DNA from: Betaproteobacteria bacterium
Lineage (GTDB): Bacteria > Pseudomonadota > Gammaproteobacteria > Burkholderiales > Burkholderiaceae_C
Length of the DNA: 59,960 nucleotides
NCBI GenBank assembly: GCA_009923505.1
Contig: RFTK01000004.1
Coordinates: 1-59,960, forward strand
Reading direction: 5' to 3'
Shown piece after piece: positions 18,014-27,471 of this stretch. Numbering within the stretch: position 1 is the stretch's first letter; each line of letters opens with the position of its first letter. The notes under the pieces were generated by a model that saw only the letters and a program-made list of their open reading frames with translations, had not been told where the DNA came from and did not search any database. The translations under genes were made by a program, and so were the position numbers.

Positions 18014-18502
18014 GTGAGCATTAAAAGTCAAAAAGACTTTTTCTCGGGACTGATGTTCCTGGTCGTGGGCGCAGCCTTCGCTTGGGGTGCCACGTCCTAC
18101 TCCGTGGGCACCGGTGCCCGGATGGGCCCGGGCTACTTCCCGTTGTTGCTGGGCGTCCTGCTGGCCATCCTGGGCGGTGTGGTGATGTTTTATTCCCTGG
18201 TTGTGGAAACCCCCAACGGCGACAAGGTGGGGTCGTTTGCCTGGCGCCCCATTGGCTACATCCTGGGCTCCAACTTGGCGTTTGGCATCTTGCTCGGCGG
18301 ATTGCCCAGCATCAAACTGCCCTCCATGGGCCTGATCGTTGCCATTTATGCCCTGGTGTTGATTGCCAGCAAGGCCGGCGACAACTACAGGCTGCGCGAC
18401 GTGCTGATTCTGTCTACCATTTTGGCGGTCGGCAGCTACCTGGCCTTCATCGTGCTGCTGAAACTGCAGATGCCCGTGTGGCCCACATTCATCGCTGGTT
18501 GA
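18014..18502 (+). CDS. tctB: Tripartite tricarboxylate transporter small subunit TctB
   Basis: This is the small membrane subunit of a TTT-family carboxylate transporter. The GTG at 18014, preceded by GAGGAG, gives 162 aa. Four hydrophobic segments are visible, with the conserved GARMGPGYFPLLLG stretch after the first helix. It is followed 13 bp later by tctA. The periplasmic binding protein (TctC) gene that often precedes this pair is absent here. Confidence 0.92.
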   Translation: MSIKSQKDFFSGLMFLVVGAAFAWGATSYSVGTGARMGPGYFPLLLGVLLAILGGVVMFYSLVVETPNGDKVGSFAWRPIGYILGSNLAFGILLGGLPSIKLPSMGLIVAIYALVLIASKAGDNYRLRDVLILSTILAVGSYLAFIVLLKLQMPVWPTFIAG

Positions 18503-18515
18503 GGAGCAAGACACC

Positions 18516-20027
18516 ATGGATTTGATCGCAAACCTCAGCATGGGCTTCGGCGTGGCCTTCACGCCCATCAACCTGCTGTATGCCTTCATTGGCTGTATGT
18601 TGGGTACCCTGATTGGTGTGTTGCCGGGCATTGGCCCGGTCGCCACCATCGCCATGTTGCTGCCCGCCACCTACGCGCTGCCCCCTGTGTCGGCGCTGAT
18701 CATGCTGGCCGGCATTTACTACGGCGCCCAGTACGGCGGCTCCACCACCGCCATTTTGGTGAACCTGCCGGGCGAATCGTCGTCGGTGGTGACCACCATC
18801 GACGGCTACCAGATGGCCCGCAAGGGCCGTGCAGGTCCCGCGCTGGCTGCTGCTGGTCTGGGTTCGTTCTTTGCCGGTTCTGTCGGCACGCTGATCCTGG
18901 CTGCCTTTGCGCCGCCGCTGACCGAACTGGCCTTCAAGTTCGGCCCGGCCGAGTATTTCTCGCTCATGATTCTGGGCCTGATCGGCGCTGTGGTGCTGGC
19001 TTCCGGCTCGCTGATCAAGGCGATTGCCATGATCATTTTGGGTCTGTTGATGGGCCTCATCGGCACCGACGTCAACTCGGGTGTGGCTCGCTTCAGCTTC
19101 GACATTCCTGAACTGACCGACGGCGTGGGCTTTGTGACCATCGCCATGGGCGTGTTCGGTTATGGCGAGATCATCAGCAACCTCTCGCGTCCAGAAGACG
19201 AGCGTGAGGTGTTCACCGCCAAGGTGGAAGGCTTGTTCCCCACCCTGGAGGACTTCAAGAACATCCTGCCGGCCGTGTTGCGTGGCACCACCCTGGGCAG
19301 TTTGCTGGGTGTGTTGCCCGGTGGCGGTGCGCTGCTGGCAGCGTTCGCGGCCTACACGATCGAGAAGAAAACCAAGCTCAAGCCGGGCGAAGTGCCGTTC
19401 GGTCAGGGCAATATCCGTGGCGTGGCAGCCCCCGAGGCGGCCAACAATGCGGGTGCGCAAACCTCCTTCATTCCCTTGCTGACGCTGGGCATTCCGCCCA
19501 ACGCGGTGATGGCACTGATGGTCGGTGCCATGACCATCCACAACATCCAGCCGGGCCCGCAGGTGATGACCAGCAACCCGCAACTGTTCTGGGGCCTGAT
19601 CGCCTCGATGTGGATCGGCAACCTGATGCTGGTGATCCTGAACCTGCCGCTGATTGGCATGTGGATCAAACTGCTGACCGTGCCTTATCGCTTCCTGTTC
19701 CCGTCCATCGTGCTGTTCTGTGCGATTGGCGTGTACTCGACCAACAACAACACTTTCGACATCTGGATGGTGGCGGCCTTCGGCTTGATCGGCTATCTGT
19801 TCCTCAAGCTCGGGTGTGAACCGGCTCCACTGTTGTTGGGCTTCATCCTCGGCCCGATGATGGAAGAGAACCTGCGTCGTGCACTGCTGCTCTCGCGGGG
19901 TGACTGGTCGGTGTTCGTCACCCGCCCGTTGTCGGGGGGCTTGCTGGCGGCAGCCTTGCTGTTGCTCGTCATCGTGCTCTTGCCCTCGGTGAAATCCAAA
20001 CGGGAGGAAGCGTTCGTCGAAGAGTGA
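18516..20027 (+). CDS. tctA: Tripartite tricarboxylate transporter large permease TctA
   Basis: This is the large permease subunit of a TTT system, 503 aa with about 11-12 membrane helices. The conserved glycine-rich boxes GTLIGVLPGIGPVATIAMLLP (near 30) and GGSTTAILVNLPGESSSVVT (near 75) are present. A later repeat is LGSLLGVLPGGGALLAAF. A GAGGAG-like site precedes the ATG. It probably takes substrate from one of the unlinked Bug binding proteins. A strong terminator follows. Confidence 0.96.
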   Translation: MDLIANLSMGFGVAFTPINLLYAFIGCMLGTLIGVLPGIGPVATIAMLLPATYALPPVSALIMLAGIYYGAQYGGSTTAILVNLPGESSSVVTTIDGYQMARKGRAGPALAAAGLGSFFAGSVGTLILAAFAPPLTELAFKFGPAEYFSLMILGLIGAVVLASGSLIKAIAMIILGLLMGLIGTDVNSGVARFSFDIPELTDGVGFVTIAMGVFGYGEIISNLSRPEDEREVFTAKVEGLFPTLEDFKNILPAVLRGTTLGSLLGVLPGGGALLAAFAAYTIEKKTKLKPGEVPFGQGNIRGVAAPEAANNAGAQTSFIPLLTLGIPPNAVMALMVGAMTIHNIQPGPQVMTSNPQLFWGLIASMWIGNLMLVILNLPLIGMWIKLLTVPYRFLFPSIVLFCAIGVYSTNNNTFDIWMVAAFGLIGYLFLKLGCEPAPLLLGFILGPMMEENLRRALLLSRGDWSVFVTRPLSGGLLAAALLLLVIVLLPSVKSKREEAFVEE

Positions 20028-20065
20028 CGATGCTTCACAGGGCTACTGTGGTGGCCCTCTCTCGC

Positions 20066-20092
20066 AAAGCAGACCTGAGGGTCTGCTTTTTT
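20066..20092 (+). terminator. Rho-independent terminator after tctBA
   Basis: AAAGCAGACC and GGTCTGCTTT form a 10-bp stem with the loop TGAG, ending in six T residues. It begins 38 bp after the tctA stop. Confidence 0.9.
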
Positions 20093-20200
20093 AATGGTCG
20101 TGGTGATTTCAAGTCGGCCCTCGAGCGGGGGGGCTGGCGGGTGCTGAACGGCCGTCAAACCGTGGCACACAGGCGACCTCGCGCCGACAGAGCGATGCGA

Positions 20201-20206
20201 GACAAT
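20201..20206 (+). promoter_or_regulatory. Candidate -10 for the DMT permease-SDR pair
   Basis: GACAAT ends 11 nt before the ATG at 20218. The space between, CCACCCACTCC, has no Shine-Dalgarno sequence, so a near-leaderless transcript is possible. Confidence 0.4.
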
Positions 20207-20217
20207 CCACCCACTCC

Positions 20218-21135
20218 ATGACCACGACCCCTGCACCCCGCTCTCCTGTCTCGACCGGCATCGTGCTGGCCATTGCCGGGGCCATCGCCTTCAGTGGCAA
20301 GGGTGTGATCATCAAGCTGGCGTACCGTTATGGCGTGGATGCAGCCACCTTCATCATGCTGCGCATGTTGTTTGCCTTGCCCTTTTTCCTCCTCATGGGC
20401 TGGTGGGCAGAGCGCCGAGCCAGTGCCCGCGCGCAACCCTTGAACCAGCGCGATGTCCTGAGCATTGTGGGCTTGGGCTTTCTGGGCTACTACCTCTCCA
20501 GCTACCTGGATTTCCTGGGCCTGCAATATGTCACCGCAGGACTTGAGCGGCTGATCCTCTACCTCAACCCCACCTTCGTGATGCTGCTGGGCTGGGCGCT
20601 GTACCGCAAACCCATCACGGCCATGCGGGTGGCGGCCATGGCGCTGAGCTACAGCGGCGTGTTGTTGGTGTTTTGGCACGAGCTGAACTTTGCCGGTTCG
20701 GACGTGGCCCTGGGGACCTTGTTGGTGGTGCTCAGTGCGCTGACCTATGCCTTTTACCTGCTGTACAGTGGCGAGATCGTCAAACGCCTGGGTTCGTTGC
20801 GCCTCGTGGGTTGGGCCAGCACGGTGGCGTGCCTCTTTTGCATTGGCCAGTTTTTGGTGCTGCGGCCCTTGTCGGCGGCTGAGGTGCCCTCGGAGGTGTT
20901 GTGGCTGGCCCTGCTGTGCGCCCTGGCCTGTACCGTCGCCCCGGTGCTGATGGTGATGATGGCGATTGAGCGCATTGGCTCATCGCTGGCGGCGCAGACC
21001 GGCATGGTGGGCCCGATGTCCACCCTCGCCTTGGGCGCTATATTCCTGGGTGAGTCGCTCAACTTGTGGATCGGGGTTGGAACCCTGCTGGTCTTGGGCG
21101 GTGTGTATCTTTTTTCAAAGTACGGAGCAAACTGA
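20218..21135 (+). CDS. DMT/EamA-family permease
   Basis: This is a ten-helix drug/metabolite-transporter family permease of 305 aa with two EamA repeats (LAIAGAIAFSGKGVIIKLAY near the start, ALTYAFYLLYSG in the second half). It overlaps the next gene by TGATG, so a linked function with the SDR is plausible. The substrate is unknown. The ATG at 20218 has no visible Shine-Dalgarno. Confidence 0.87.
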   Translation: MTTTPAPRSPVSTGIVLAIAGAIAFSGKGVIIKLAYRYGVDAATFIMLRMLFALPFFLLMGWWAERRASARAQPLNQRDVLSIVGLGFLGYYLSSYLDFLGLQYVTAGLERLILYLNPTFVMLLGWALYRKPITAMRVAAMALSYSGVLLVFWHELNFAGSDVALGTLLVVLSALTYAFYLLYSGEIVKRLGSLRLVGWASTVACLFCIGQFLVLRPLSAAEVPSEVLWLALLCALACTVAPVLMVMMAIERIGSSLAAQTGMVGPMSTLALGAIFLGESLNLWIGVGTLLVLGGVYLFSKYGAN

Positions 21136-21929
21136 TGGATCTCGGACTCAAAGGCAAATGGGCCCTGGTGGGTGGTGCAAGCAAGGGCTTGGGCTTTGGC
21201 TGTGCCAACTCGCTGTCGCGAGAGGGTGTGAACGTGGTGATCGTGGCGCGTGGCGCCGAGGCGCTGGAGGCTGCTGCCCAGAGACTGCGGGCTTGGGGCT
21301 CCACCATCCTGCCGGTGGCCGTGGACATCACCACGCCGGCCGGGCGTGAAGCCATCTGGTCGGTGGCAGGCGGCCCTGGCAAGGCTTATGACATCGTTGT
21401 CACCAACGCCGGCGGACCGCCCCCTGGCGATTTCCGTGATTGGGAGCGCGAGGCCTGGATCAAGGCGGTCGACGCCAACATGCTGACCCCGATCGAATTG
21501 CTCAAGGCCACGGTGGACGGCATGGCCGAGCGCGGGTTTGGTCGCATTGTGAACATCACTTCCAGCGCGGTGAAGGCGCCCATCGATATTCTTGGTCTGT
21601 CCAATGGCGCGCGCAGTGGGTTGACGGGATTTATCGCTGGCGTGTCGCGCACCACGCAACTGGCTTCACGCAACGTCACCATCAACAACCTGTTGCCCGG
21701 CGCCTTTGACACCCACCGTCTGCGCGGCACCATGAAGGGCGCTGCGGAGAAGCAAGGCATGTCGATCGACCAGATTGCCGATGTACGCAAGAAAACCATT
21801 CCGGCGCAACGCTTCGGCACGGCCGAAGAATTTGGTGACACCTGCGCTTTCCTGTGCAGCCAGCAGGCCAGCTACATCACCGGCCAGAACGTGTTGATCG
21901 ACGGTGGCGCGTATCCCGGCACGTACTGA
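21135..21929 (+). CDS. SDR-family oxidoreductase
   Basis: This is a short-chain dehydrogenase/reductase of 264 aa. The NAD(P) site is VGGASKGLGFGCA near residue 12. The Asn motif is NAGGP, and a Ser lies in INITSSAVKAP. The expected catalytic Tyr-x-x-x-Lys is not evident; the segment LGLSNGARSGLTGF stands where YxxxK would be, with Asn and Arg instead. That suggests an atypical SDR. The C-terminus has the usual QNVLIDGGAYPGTY. The start overlaps the permease stop (TGATG). Confidence 0.85.
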   Translation: MDLGLKGKWALVGGASKGLGFGCANSLSREGVNVVIVARGAEALEAAAQRLRAWGSTILPVAVDITTPAGREAIWSVAGGPGKAYDIVVTNAGGPPPGDFRDWEREAWIKAVDANMLTPIELLKATVDGMAERGFGRIVNITSSAVKAPIDILGLSNGARSGLTGFIAGVSRTTQLASRNVTINNLLPGAFDTHRLRGTMKGAAEKQGMSIDQIADVRKKTIPAQRFGTAEEFGDTCAFLCSQQASYITGQNVLIDGGAYPGTY

Positions 21930-21952
21930 CGGCAAGCGCTGAGCGGGGGCGA

Positions 21953-22870
21953 CTAGGACGTGGGTCGACGTGACGACGACACCACGATGCCGCCCACGAT
22001 CAGCACAAAGGCCAGCAGGTGGTAGATCTTGGGCAACTCGCCCAGCATCACCGAGGACAGTAACGCAGCAAACAAGGGCGTGAGGTTGGCAAAGAAGGCC
22101 GCCGTGCTGGGGCCCACCCGCTGCACACCCAAGCCCCAGCTGCGGTAAGCCAGCAGTGAGGGGCCGATGGCCACAAACACCAGCGCGCCCACCATGCCTG
22201 CGCTCCAGACGATCTCGCGCGGCTGCACCGACCACTCCACCCAGGTGAAACCCCCGGCCCACACCAGACCAAAGGCCATCTGGGCCAGCAGGTACTGTGC
22301 CCAGTTGGTACGAATGTCCGGGGGGTCTTTGGGTTGACTCAGCAGCCAGCTGTACCAGGCCCAGGCGGCGGTGGCACATAGCACGTAGACGTCGCCTATC
22401 ACGAGTTGGACCTGTACCAAGGTGTCCCAGTCACCCCGGCTGAGCACCAGCAACACCCCCAGAATCGAGAGGGCGGCTCCCATCCACTGACGAGAAGTGG
22501 CCCGTTGTCCAAAAAACACCGTGCCCATGAGCAGCATGAAGATGGGCGTGCTGGACGCTACCAGCGTCACGTTGATGGGCGTAGAGGTCTGCAAGGCCAG
22601 GTACTGAAAGCTGTTGTAGGCGCCCACGGCCAGCAAGCCCAGGAGCGCAAAGCGTTTCCAGTGACCCCACAGTGCGCTACTGGCGCGCAACACCGGCCAG
22701 GCCAGGGGCAGCAGGAACACGAAGGCCAGCAACCAGCGCAAAAAATTGAGCGTCAGGGGAGGGATGGACTCATTGACCAGCCGTCCCACCACGGCATTGC
22801 CCGCCCACAACACGGGTGGGATGACCAGCAGACCCGCTGTGCGAAGGGTGAGGTGACCGGTGCTTGACAT
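21953..22870 (-). CDS. DMT/EamA-family permease
   Basis: This is a third drug/metabolite-transporter type permease, 305 aa with ten hydrophobic segments. It has typical EamA features: WAGNAVVGRLVNESIPPLTLNFLRW at the N-terminus and FANLTPLFAALLSSVMLGE in the second repeat. It converges with the SDR gene, leaving 23 bp between stops. A TAGAGT hexamer ends 6 nt before its ATG. The substrate cannot be told. Confidence 0.87.
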   Translation of the reverse strand: MSSTGHLTLRTAGLLVIPPVLWAGNAVVGRLVNESIPPLTLNFLRWLLAFVFLLPLAWPVLRASSALWGHWKRFALLGLLAVGAYNSFQYLALQTSTPINVTLVASSTPIFMLLMGTVFFGQRATSRQWMGAALSILGVLLVLSRGDWDTLVQVQLVIGDVYVLCATAAWAWYSWLLSQPKDPPDIRTNWAQYLLAQMAFGLVWAGGFTWVEWSVQPREIVWSAGMVGALVFVAIGPSLLAYRSWGLGVQRVGPSTAAFFANLTPLFAALLSSVMLGELPKIYHLLAFVLIVGGIVVSSSRRPTS

Positions 22871-22876
22871 GCCTGC

Positions 22877-22882
22877 ACTCTA
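22877..22882 (-). promoter_or_regulatory. Candidate -10 for the minus-strand DMT permease
   Basis: TAGAGT on the minus strand is separated from the ATG at 22870 by GCAGGC only, again placing the predicted start of transcription at the start codon. The -35 region is poor. Confidence 0.25.
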
Positions 22883-22998
22883 CCGCAGGCGGTCCCTGGC
22901 TGCCCGCTGAGGACGCCATGGCGCGGGATACCTGGGTGACAACCTCGGACACCCGATTCGTGGCACGATCCGGCCTCTCGCATCGATAACTTTCCTCC

Positions 22999-23005
22999 AG
23001 AGGAG
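22999..23005 (+). promoter_or_regulatory. Strong Shine-Dalgarno of the quinone reductase gene
   Basis: AGAGGAG lies 6 nt before the ATG at 23012. It overlaps a short CTCC-AGA-GGAG inverted repeat that could partly mask it. Confidence 0.6.
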
Positions 23006-23011
23006 CAACCC

Positions 23012-23995
23012 ATGTCCCGTGCCGTGCGCATCGACCGTAATGGCGGTCCCGAAGAAATGAAGCTCATCGACGTTCAGGTGGGCGACCCCGGACCCGGTGA
23101 GATCCGTATCCGCCACAAGAATGCGGGTTTGAACTTCATCGACGTCTACCAGCGCACGGGCCTGTACCAATTGCCCATGCCCCTCATGATGGGCATGGAG
23201 GCCTCGGGCGTGGTCGAGGCCGTGGGCGAGGGCGTCACCCACCTCAAGGTGGGCGACCGCGCCGCCTATGCCTCCAACCCGCCTGGCAGCTACAGCGATG
23301 TGCGATTGATGCCCGCCAAACTCGTGTGTCGCCTGCCCGACGACATCAGCTTTGAGACGGGCGCGGCCATGATGCTCAAGGGGCTGACCGCGCAGTACCT
23401 GCTCAAGCGCACCTTGCCCCAGGGAGGGCTGCAAGCCGGCGACCACATCCTGTTTCATGCCGCTGCCGGTGGTGTGGGCCTGATTGCCTGCCAGTGGGCC
23501 AAGGCCCTGGGTCTGAAGCTGATTGGCACGGCCGGCACGGACGAGAAGTGCGAACTGGCCCGCAAAGCCGGCGCTGCCCACGTCATCAATTACAGCCGCG
23601 AGGACTTTCTGGCCAAGGTCAAGGAGATCACCAACGGCAAGGGCGTCAAGGTGGTGTATGACTCGGTGGGCAAGGACACCTGGGAGAAGTCGTTGGACTG
23701 TCTGTCACCCTTCGGCCTGATGGCATCGTTTGGCAATGCGTCAGGCCCGGTGCCATCGTTTTCACCTGGCATTCTGGCGGGCAAGGGATCGATCTATGTG
23801 ACTCGACAGACCCTCTTCTCGCACTTGTCGAGCCGCGAATCGGCCCAGGCCATGATGGACGACTTGTCTGCCGTGGTGAGCTCAGGCCAGGTGAAGATTG
23901 CCATCGACCAGCGTTATGCCCTGGAGGATGTGCAGCAGGCGCACCGCGACCTCGAAGCCCGCAAGACGACGGGCTGCACCATCTTCACCTTGTAA
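23012..23995 (+). CDS. NADPH:quinone oxidoreductase (zeta-crystallin type)
   Basis: This is a zinc-independent medium-chain dehydrogenase/reductase of 327 aa, like E. coli QorA. The N-terminal GroES-like half holds NAGLNFIDVYQRTGLY, and the nucleotide-binding half has HAAAGGVGLIACQWAKALG. It lacks the zinc-ligand cysteines of alcohol dehydrogenases. It probably reduces quinones with NADPH in the cytoplasm. Its stop codon abuts the lspA stop on the other strand with no gap. Confidence 0.92.
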   Translation: MSRAVRIDRNGGPEEMKLIDVQVGDPGPGEIRIRHKNAGLNFIDVYQRTGLYQLPMPLMMGMEASGVVEAVGEGVTHLKVGDRAAYASNPPGSYSDVRLMPAKLVCRLPDDISFETGAAMMLKGLTAQYLLKRTLPQGGLQAGDHILFHAAAGGVGLIACQWAKALGLKLIGTAGTDEKCELARKAGAAHVINYSREDFLAKVKEITNGKGVKVVYDSVGKDTWEKSLDCLSPFGLMASFGNASGPVPSFSPGILAGKGSIYVTRQTLFSHLSSRESAQAMMDDLSAVVSSGQVKIAIDQRYALEDVQQAHRDLEARKTTGCTIFTL

Positions 23996-24502
23996 TCAGC
24001 TTTTGGAGCGCTTGACGCGCAACAACTCATCGAGCAACAGGCAGGCAGCGCCCAGCGTGATGGCGCTGTCCGCTGCGTTGAAAGCGGGGAAGTGCCAGCC
24101 GGCCCAGTGAAAATCGAGAAAGTCCACCACGTAGCCGTGGACCAGTCGATCGATCACGTTGCCGATGGCGCCGCCCAGAATGCAGGCAATCGCAAAGCCG
24201 AACAGCTTTTGTCCGGGGTGGGCGCGTAGCATCCAGATCATCAGGGCAGAAGCCGCCAGGCCAATCCCGGTGAACAGCCAGCGCTGCCAGCCACCCGCCT
24301 GTGCCAGGAACGAGAACGCCGCCCCCGGGTTATGAGCCCGCACCAGGTTGAAAAAGCTGGTGATGGGACGGCTGTCCCCCAGCACGAATTGCCCCACGAT
24401 CAGCCACTTGGTGAGTTGGTCCAGCACCAGCACCAACAGGGCCAGCGCGAGCCACAGCCACAGGGAGGGGCCGCGGTGAGAGGCGTGACGACGAGCGTTC
24501 AT
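23996..24502 (-). CDS. lspA: Lipoprotein signal peptidase (SPase II)
   Basis: This inner-membrane aspartyl protease removes signal peptides from diacylated prolipoproteins. The ATG at 24502 overlaps the ileS stop as ATGA and gives 168 aa. The catalytic Asp regions are [19 protein letters not shown], with both Asp residues, and the later [11 protein letters not shown]. Four membrane helices are seen. The ileS-lspA order, with ribF upstream, is conserved in proteobacteria. Confidence 0.97.
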   Translation of the reverse strand: MNARRHASHRGPSLWLWLALALLVLVLDQLTKWLIVGQFVLGDSRPITSFFNLVRAHNPGAAFSFLAQAGGWQRWLFTGIGLAASALMIWMLRAHPGQKLFGFAIACILGGAIGNVIDRLVHGYVVDFLDFHWAGWHFPAFNAADSAITLGAACLLLDELLRVKRSKS

Positions 24503-27384
24503 GCGCACACGCGCGTCTCACCAGCGCCGTGCAGGTTGCTGGTGCATCGCCCGCACAACGTGGGATGCGCCGCATCATGGCCCACATCGTCACGGTAGTG
24601 CCAGCAACGCTCGCACTTGGGGGCAGTGCTGGGCTGGGTCTGGATGCCCAGTTCAGCGCCGCTGTGCAGGTGCAAGGCCGAGGTGATGAAGACAAATTTC
24701 AGGTCCTCGCCTAGCGAGGCCAGGCAAGCATGGTCATCCGCATTCACCGTGAGCGTGACCTCGGCTTGCAGGGAGGCGCCGACCTGACCGGCACTGCGTA
24801 ACGCTTCAATATCCTTGTTGACTGCATCACGAATTTCGCGGATGCGGGTCCACTTGGCCAGCAGGGCAGCATCGGGCTCGGCCAGCTTCAGGTAGGTTTC
24901 GTGGAAGATGCTCTGGGTGTTGCCCAGAACCTGCCAGGCCTCTTCGGCGGTGAAGCTCAGGAACGGCGCCATCCAGCGCAACAGGGTCTGTGTGATCTGC
25001 CACAGCACGGTTTGGGCACTGCGGCGTGCCAGCGAATGCGGCGCCGTGGTGTACAGCCGGTCTTTCAAGATATCCAGGTAGAACGCGCCCAGCTCTTCCG
25101 AGCAGTACACCTGCAATTTGCTCACCACTGGGTGAAATTCGTAGGCGCCGAAATGGCCGCCCTGGAACACGCCAGTCTCGGGCGTCCAGTGACCCAAGAT
25201 GTCGGCCTGCATCGTGGCCAATTTGCTCAGCGCGTAGCGGTCAATCTCCAGCAATTGGTCCGCAGGGACGGCATCGGTGGCAGCGTTGAAGTCGCTCACG
25301 TTGGCCAGCAGGAAGCGCAGCGTGTTGCGAATTCGGCGGTAGGCGTCCACCACACGGGCCAGAATCTTGTCGTCGATGTTCAGGTCACCCGAGTAGTCGG
25401 TGGCCGCCACCCACAGGCGCACGATCTCAGCGCCGAGTTTGTCGGTCACCTCTTGCGGGATCACCACGTTGCCCAGCGACTTGCTCATCTTGCGGCCCTG
25501 GCCGTCGGTGGCAAACCCATGGGTCAAGAGGCCCCGGTAAGGCGCACGGTCATACAGCGCGCAACCCAGGAGCAGCGAGCTGTGGAACCAGCCGCGGTGC
25601 TGGTCATGGCCTTCCAGGTACAGGTCGGCCTCGGGGCCGTGCGCATGGAAGGGCGGGCGGTCGTAAGCATGCAGGTGGCTACCACGCAGCACATGCTGGA
25701 AGGTCGAGCCGGAATCGAACCAGACCTCCAGGATGTCGGTGCTCTTGGTGTAGTGTTCGGCCTCCTGTGCACCCAGAATCTCTTCAGCGGTGACGCGGCT
25801 CCAGGCCTCGATGCCGCCCTTCTCCACGATGTCGGCCGCCTGGTCCAGGATCTCCATCGTGCGCGGGTGCAGTTCACCCGAATCGCGGTGCAGGAAAAAG
25901 GGCAGGGGCACGCCCCAGCTGCGCTGGCGCGAGATGCACCAGTCGGGTCGATGGGCGATCATGTCGCGCAGACGTGCTCGACCGTTCTCAGGATAGAACT
26001 GCGTGTTGTCGATGGCGTTCAGGGCCAATTGACGCAGCGTCTGCGGGGCCTTGTCTTTCGTGAACACGCCTTCGCCCTCATCCATGCGCACAAACCACTG
26101 CGCCGCCGCGCGGTAAATCACCGGCGTCTTGTGGCGCCAGCAATGCGGGTAACTGTGGGTGATGGGTTGCGTGGCCATCAGGCGACCGGCGCCCTTGAGC
26201 GTCTCGAGGATGCCCGGCACGGCCTTCCAGATGTGCTGACCGCCAAAGAGCGGGAAATCCGGCGCATAGGCGCCCTGGCCCTGCACCGGGTTGAGGATGT
26301 CGTGGTAGGCCAGGCCGTGCGAGACGCAGCTGTTGAAGTCGTCCAGACCATAGGCCGGTGCCGAGTGCACGATGCCGGTGCCGTCGCCCTCACCGACGTA
26401 GTCGGCCAGCAGAATCTTGGCGTGGCGCTGAAAGCCCGGATCGACGGCGTACAGGGGATGCTCGAAGCTCAAACCGGCCAGAGCTTCGCCCCTTGCGGTG
26501 GCGATCACCGAACCCTGTAAGGCATAGCGCTCCAGACACTTCTCGACCAGTGAGGCTGCCAGCAACAGCACGCCGCGGTCGGTTTGCACCAGCGCGTACT
26601 CGATCTCGGGGTGCGCATTGAGCGCTTGGTTGGCCGGGATGGTCCACGCAGTGGTGGTCCAGATCACCACAAAGGCGTCGCCTGGCAAGGAGGGCAGGCC
26701 GAAGGCCTGGGCCAGTTGCGCGGGCTCGGCACTGCGAAAGGCCACGTCCAGGGTGTCGCTTTTCTTGTCGGCGTACTCAATCTCGAATTCGGCGAGGGAC
26801 GAGCCGCAGTCGAAGCACCAGTACACCGGCTTCAAGCCACGGTACACAAAGCCGCGCTCGATCACGCGCTTGAAGGCGCGTAGCTGGCCCGCCTCGTTGG
26901 CCGGGTCCATGGTGCGGTAGGGGCGCTCCCAGTCGCCCAGTACGCCCAGGCGTTTGAAGTCCTCACGCTGCTGGTCAATTTGCTCGGTGGCAAAGGCGCG
27001 GCTCTTGGCCTGCATGTCGTCGCGGCTGAGCTTGCGGCCGTGCAGCTTCTCGATGGCGTTTTCAATCGGCAGGCCGTGGCAGTCCCAGCCCGGGATGTAT
27101 TGCGCGTCATAGCCAGCGAGCTGACGCGACTTGACGATCATGTCTTTCAGCACCTTGTTGAGCGCGTGGCCGATGTGCAGCTTGCCGTTGGCATAGGGGG
27201 GGCCGTCGTGCAGCACAAAGAGCGGTGCGCCGTGGCGAGCCAGGCGCAGACTTTTGTAGATGCCTTGCTCGTTCCAGGTTTGCACCCAGGCCGGTTCACG
27301 CTTGGGCAAGTCACCCCGCATGGGAAAAGGTGTGTCCGGCAGGTTGAGGGTGGCGCGGTAGTCGGAGGCGGAAGAGGTCGACAT
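24499..27384 (-). CDS. ileS: Isoleucyl-tRNA synthetase
   Basis: This class I synthetase charges tRNA-Ile and edits Val. It is 961 aa, against 938 in E. coli. The HIGH motif is [11 protein letters not shown] near residue 66 and KMSKS is in [12 protein letters not shown]. The C-terminal zinc finger is complete, with [10 protein letters not shown] and LCGRC. It is followed with ATGA overlap by lspA and preceded by ribF across an 87-bp gap holding a hairpin. Confidence 0.98.
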   Translation of the reverse strand: MSTSSASDYRATLNLPDTPFPMRGDLPKREPAWVQTWNEQGIYKSLRLARHGAPLFVLHDGPPYANGKLHIGHALNKVLKDMIVKSRQLAGYDAQYIPGWDCHGLPIENAIEKLHGRKLSRDDMQAKSRAFATEQIDQQREDFKRLGVLGDWERPYRTMDPANEAGQLRAFKRVIERGFVYRGLKPVYWCFDCGSSLAEFEIEYADKKSDTLDVAFRSAEPAQLAQAFGLPSLPGDAFVVIWTTTAWTIPANQALNAHPEIEYALVQTDRGVLLLAASLVEKCLERYALQGSVIATARGEALAGLSFEHPLYAVDPGFQRHAKILLADYVGEGDGTGIVHSAPAYGLDDFNSCVSHGLAYHDILNPVQGQGAYAPDFPLFGGQHIWKAVPGILETLKGAGRLMATQPITHSYPHCWRHKTPVIYRAAAQWFVRMDEGEGVFTKDKAPQTLRQLALNAIDNTQFYPENGRARLRDMIAHRPDWCISRQRSWGVPLPFFLHRDSGELHPRTMEILDQAADIVEKGGIEAWSRVTAEEILGAQEAEHYTKSTDILEVWFDSGSTFQHVLRGSHLHAYDRPPFHAHGPEADLYLEGHDQHRGWFHSSLLLGCALYDRAPYRGLLTHGFATDGQGRKMSKSLGNVVIPQEVTDKLGAEIVRLWVAATDYSGDLNIDDKILARVVDAYRRIRNTLRFLLANVSDFNAATDAVPADQLLEIDRYALSKLATMQADILGHWTPETGVFQGGHFGAYEFHPVVSKLQVYCSEELGAFYLDILKDRLYTTAPHSLARRSAQTVLWQITQTLLRWMAPFLSFTAEEAWQVLGNTQSIFHETYLKLAEPDAALLAKWTRIREIRDAVNKDIEALRSAGQVGASLQAEVTLTVNADDHACLASLGEDLKFVFITSALHLHSGAELGIQTQPSTAPKCERCWHYRDDVGHDAAHPTLCGRCTSNLHGAGETRVCA

Positions 27385-27428
27385 GATCAGGTTCGCCGTG
27401 GTTCAGGCACGGCAGTTCGGTCTGGGAA

Positions 27429-27447
27429 GATGCACGAAGCGTGCATC
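27429..27447 (-). terminator. Hairpin between ribF and ileS
   Basis: GATGCACG and CGTGCATC form a perfect 8-bp stem with a 3-nt loop in the 87-bp gap. On the minus strand only a weak TTCCC follows. It could be a partial terminator or a processing site within the ribF-ileS-lspA operon. Confidence 0.35.
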
Positions 27448-27471
27448 GGGACGGCAAGCGGCGGATGCCGT

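Noticed and set aside
24901-26520. A 539-codon open frame antisense to ileS
   Set aside because: It is a shadow of the conserved ileS coding strand with no ribosome-binding site or family resemblance.
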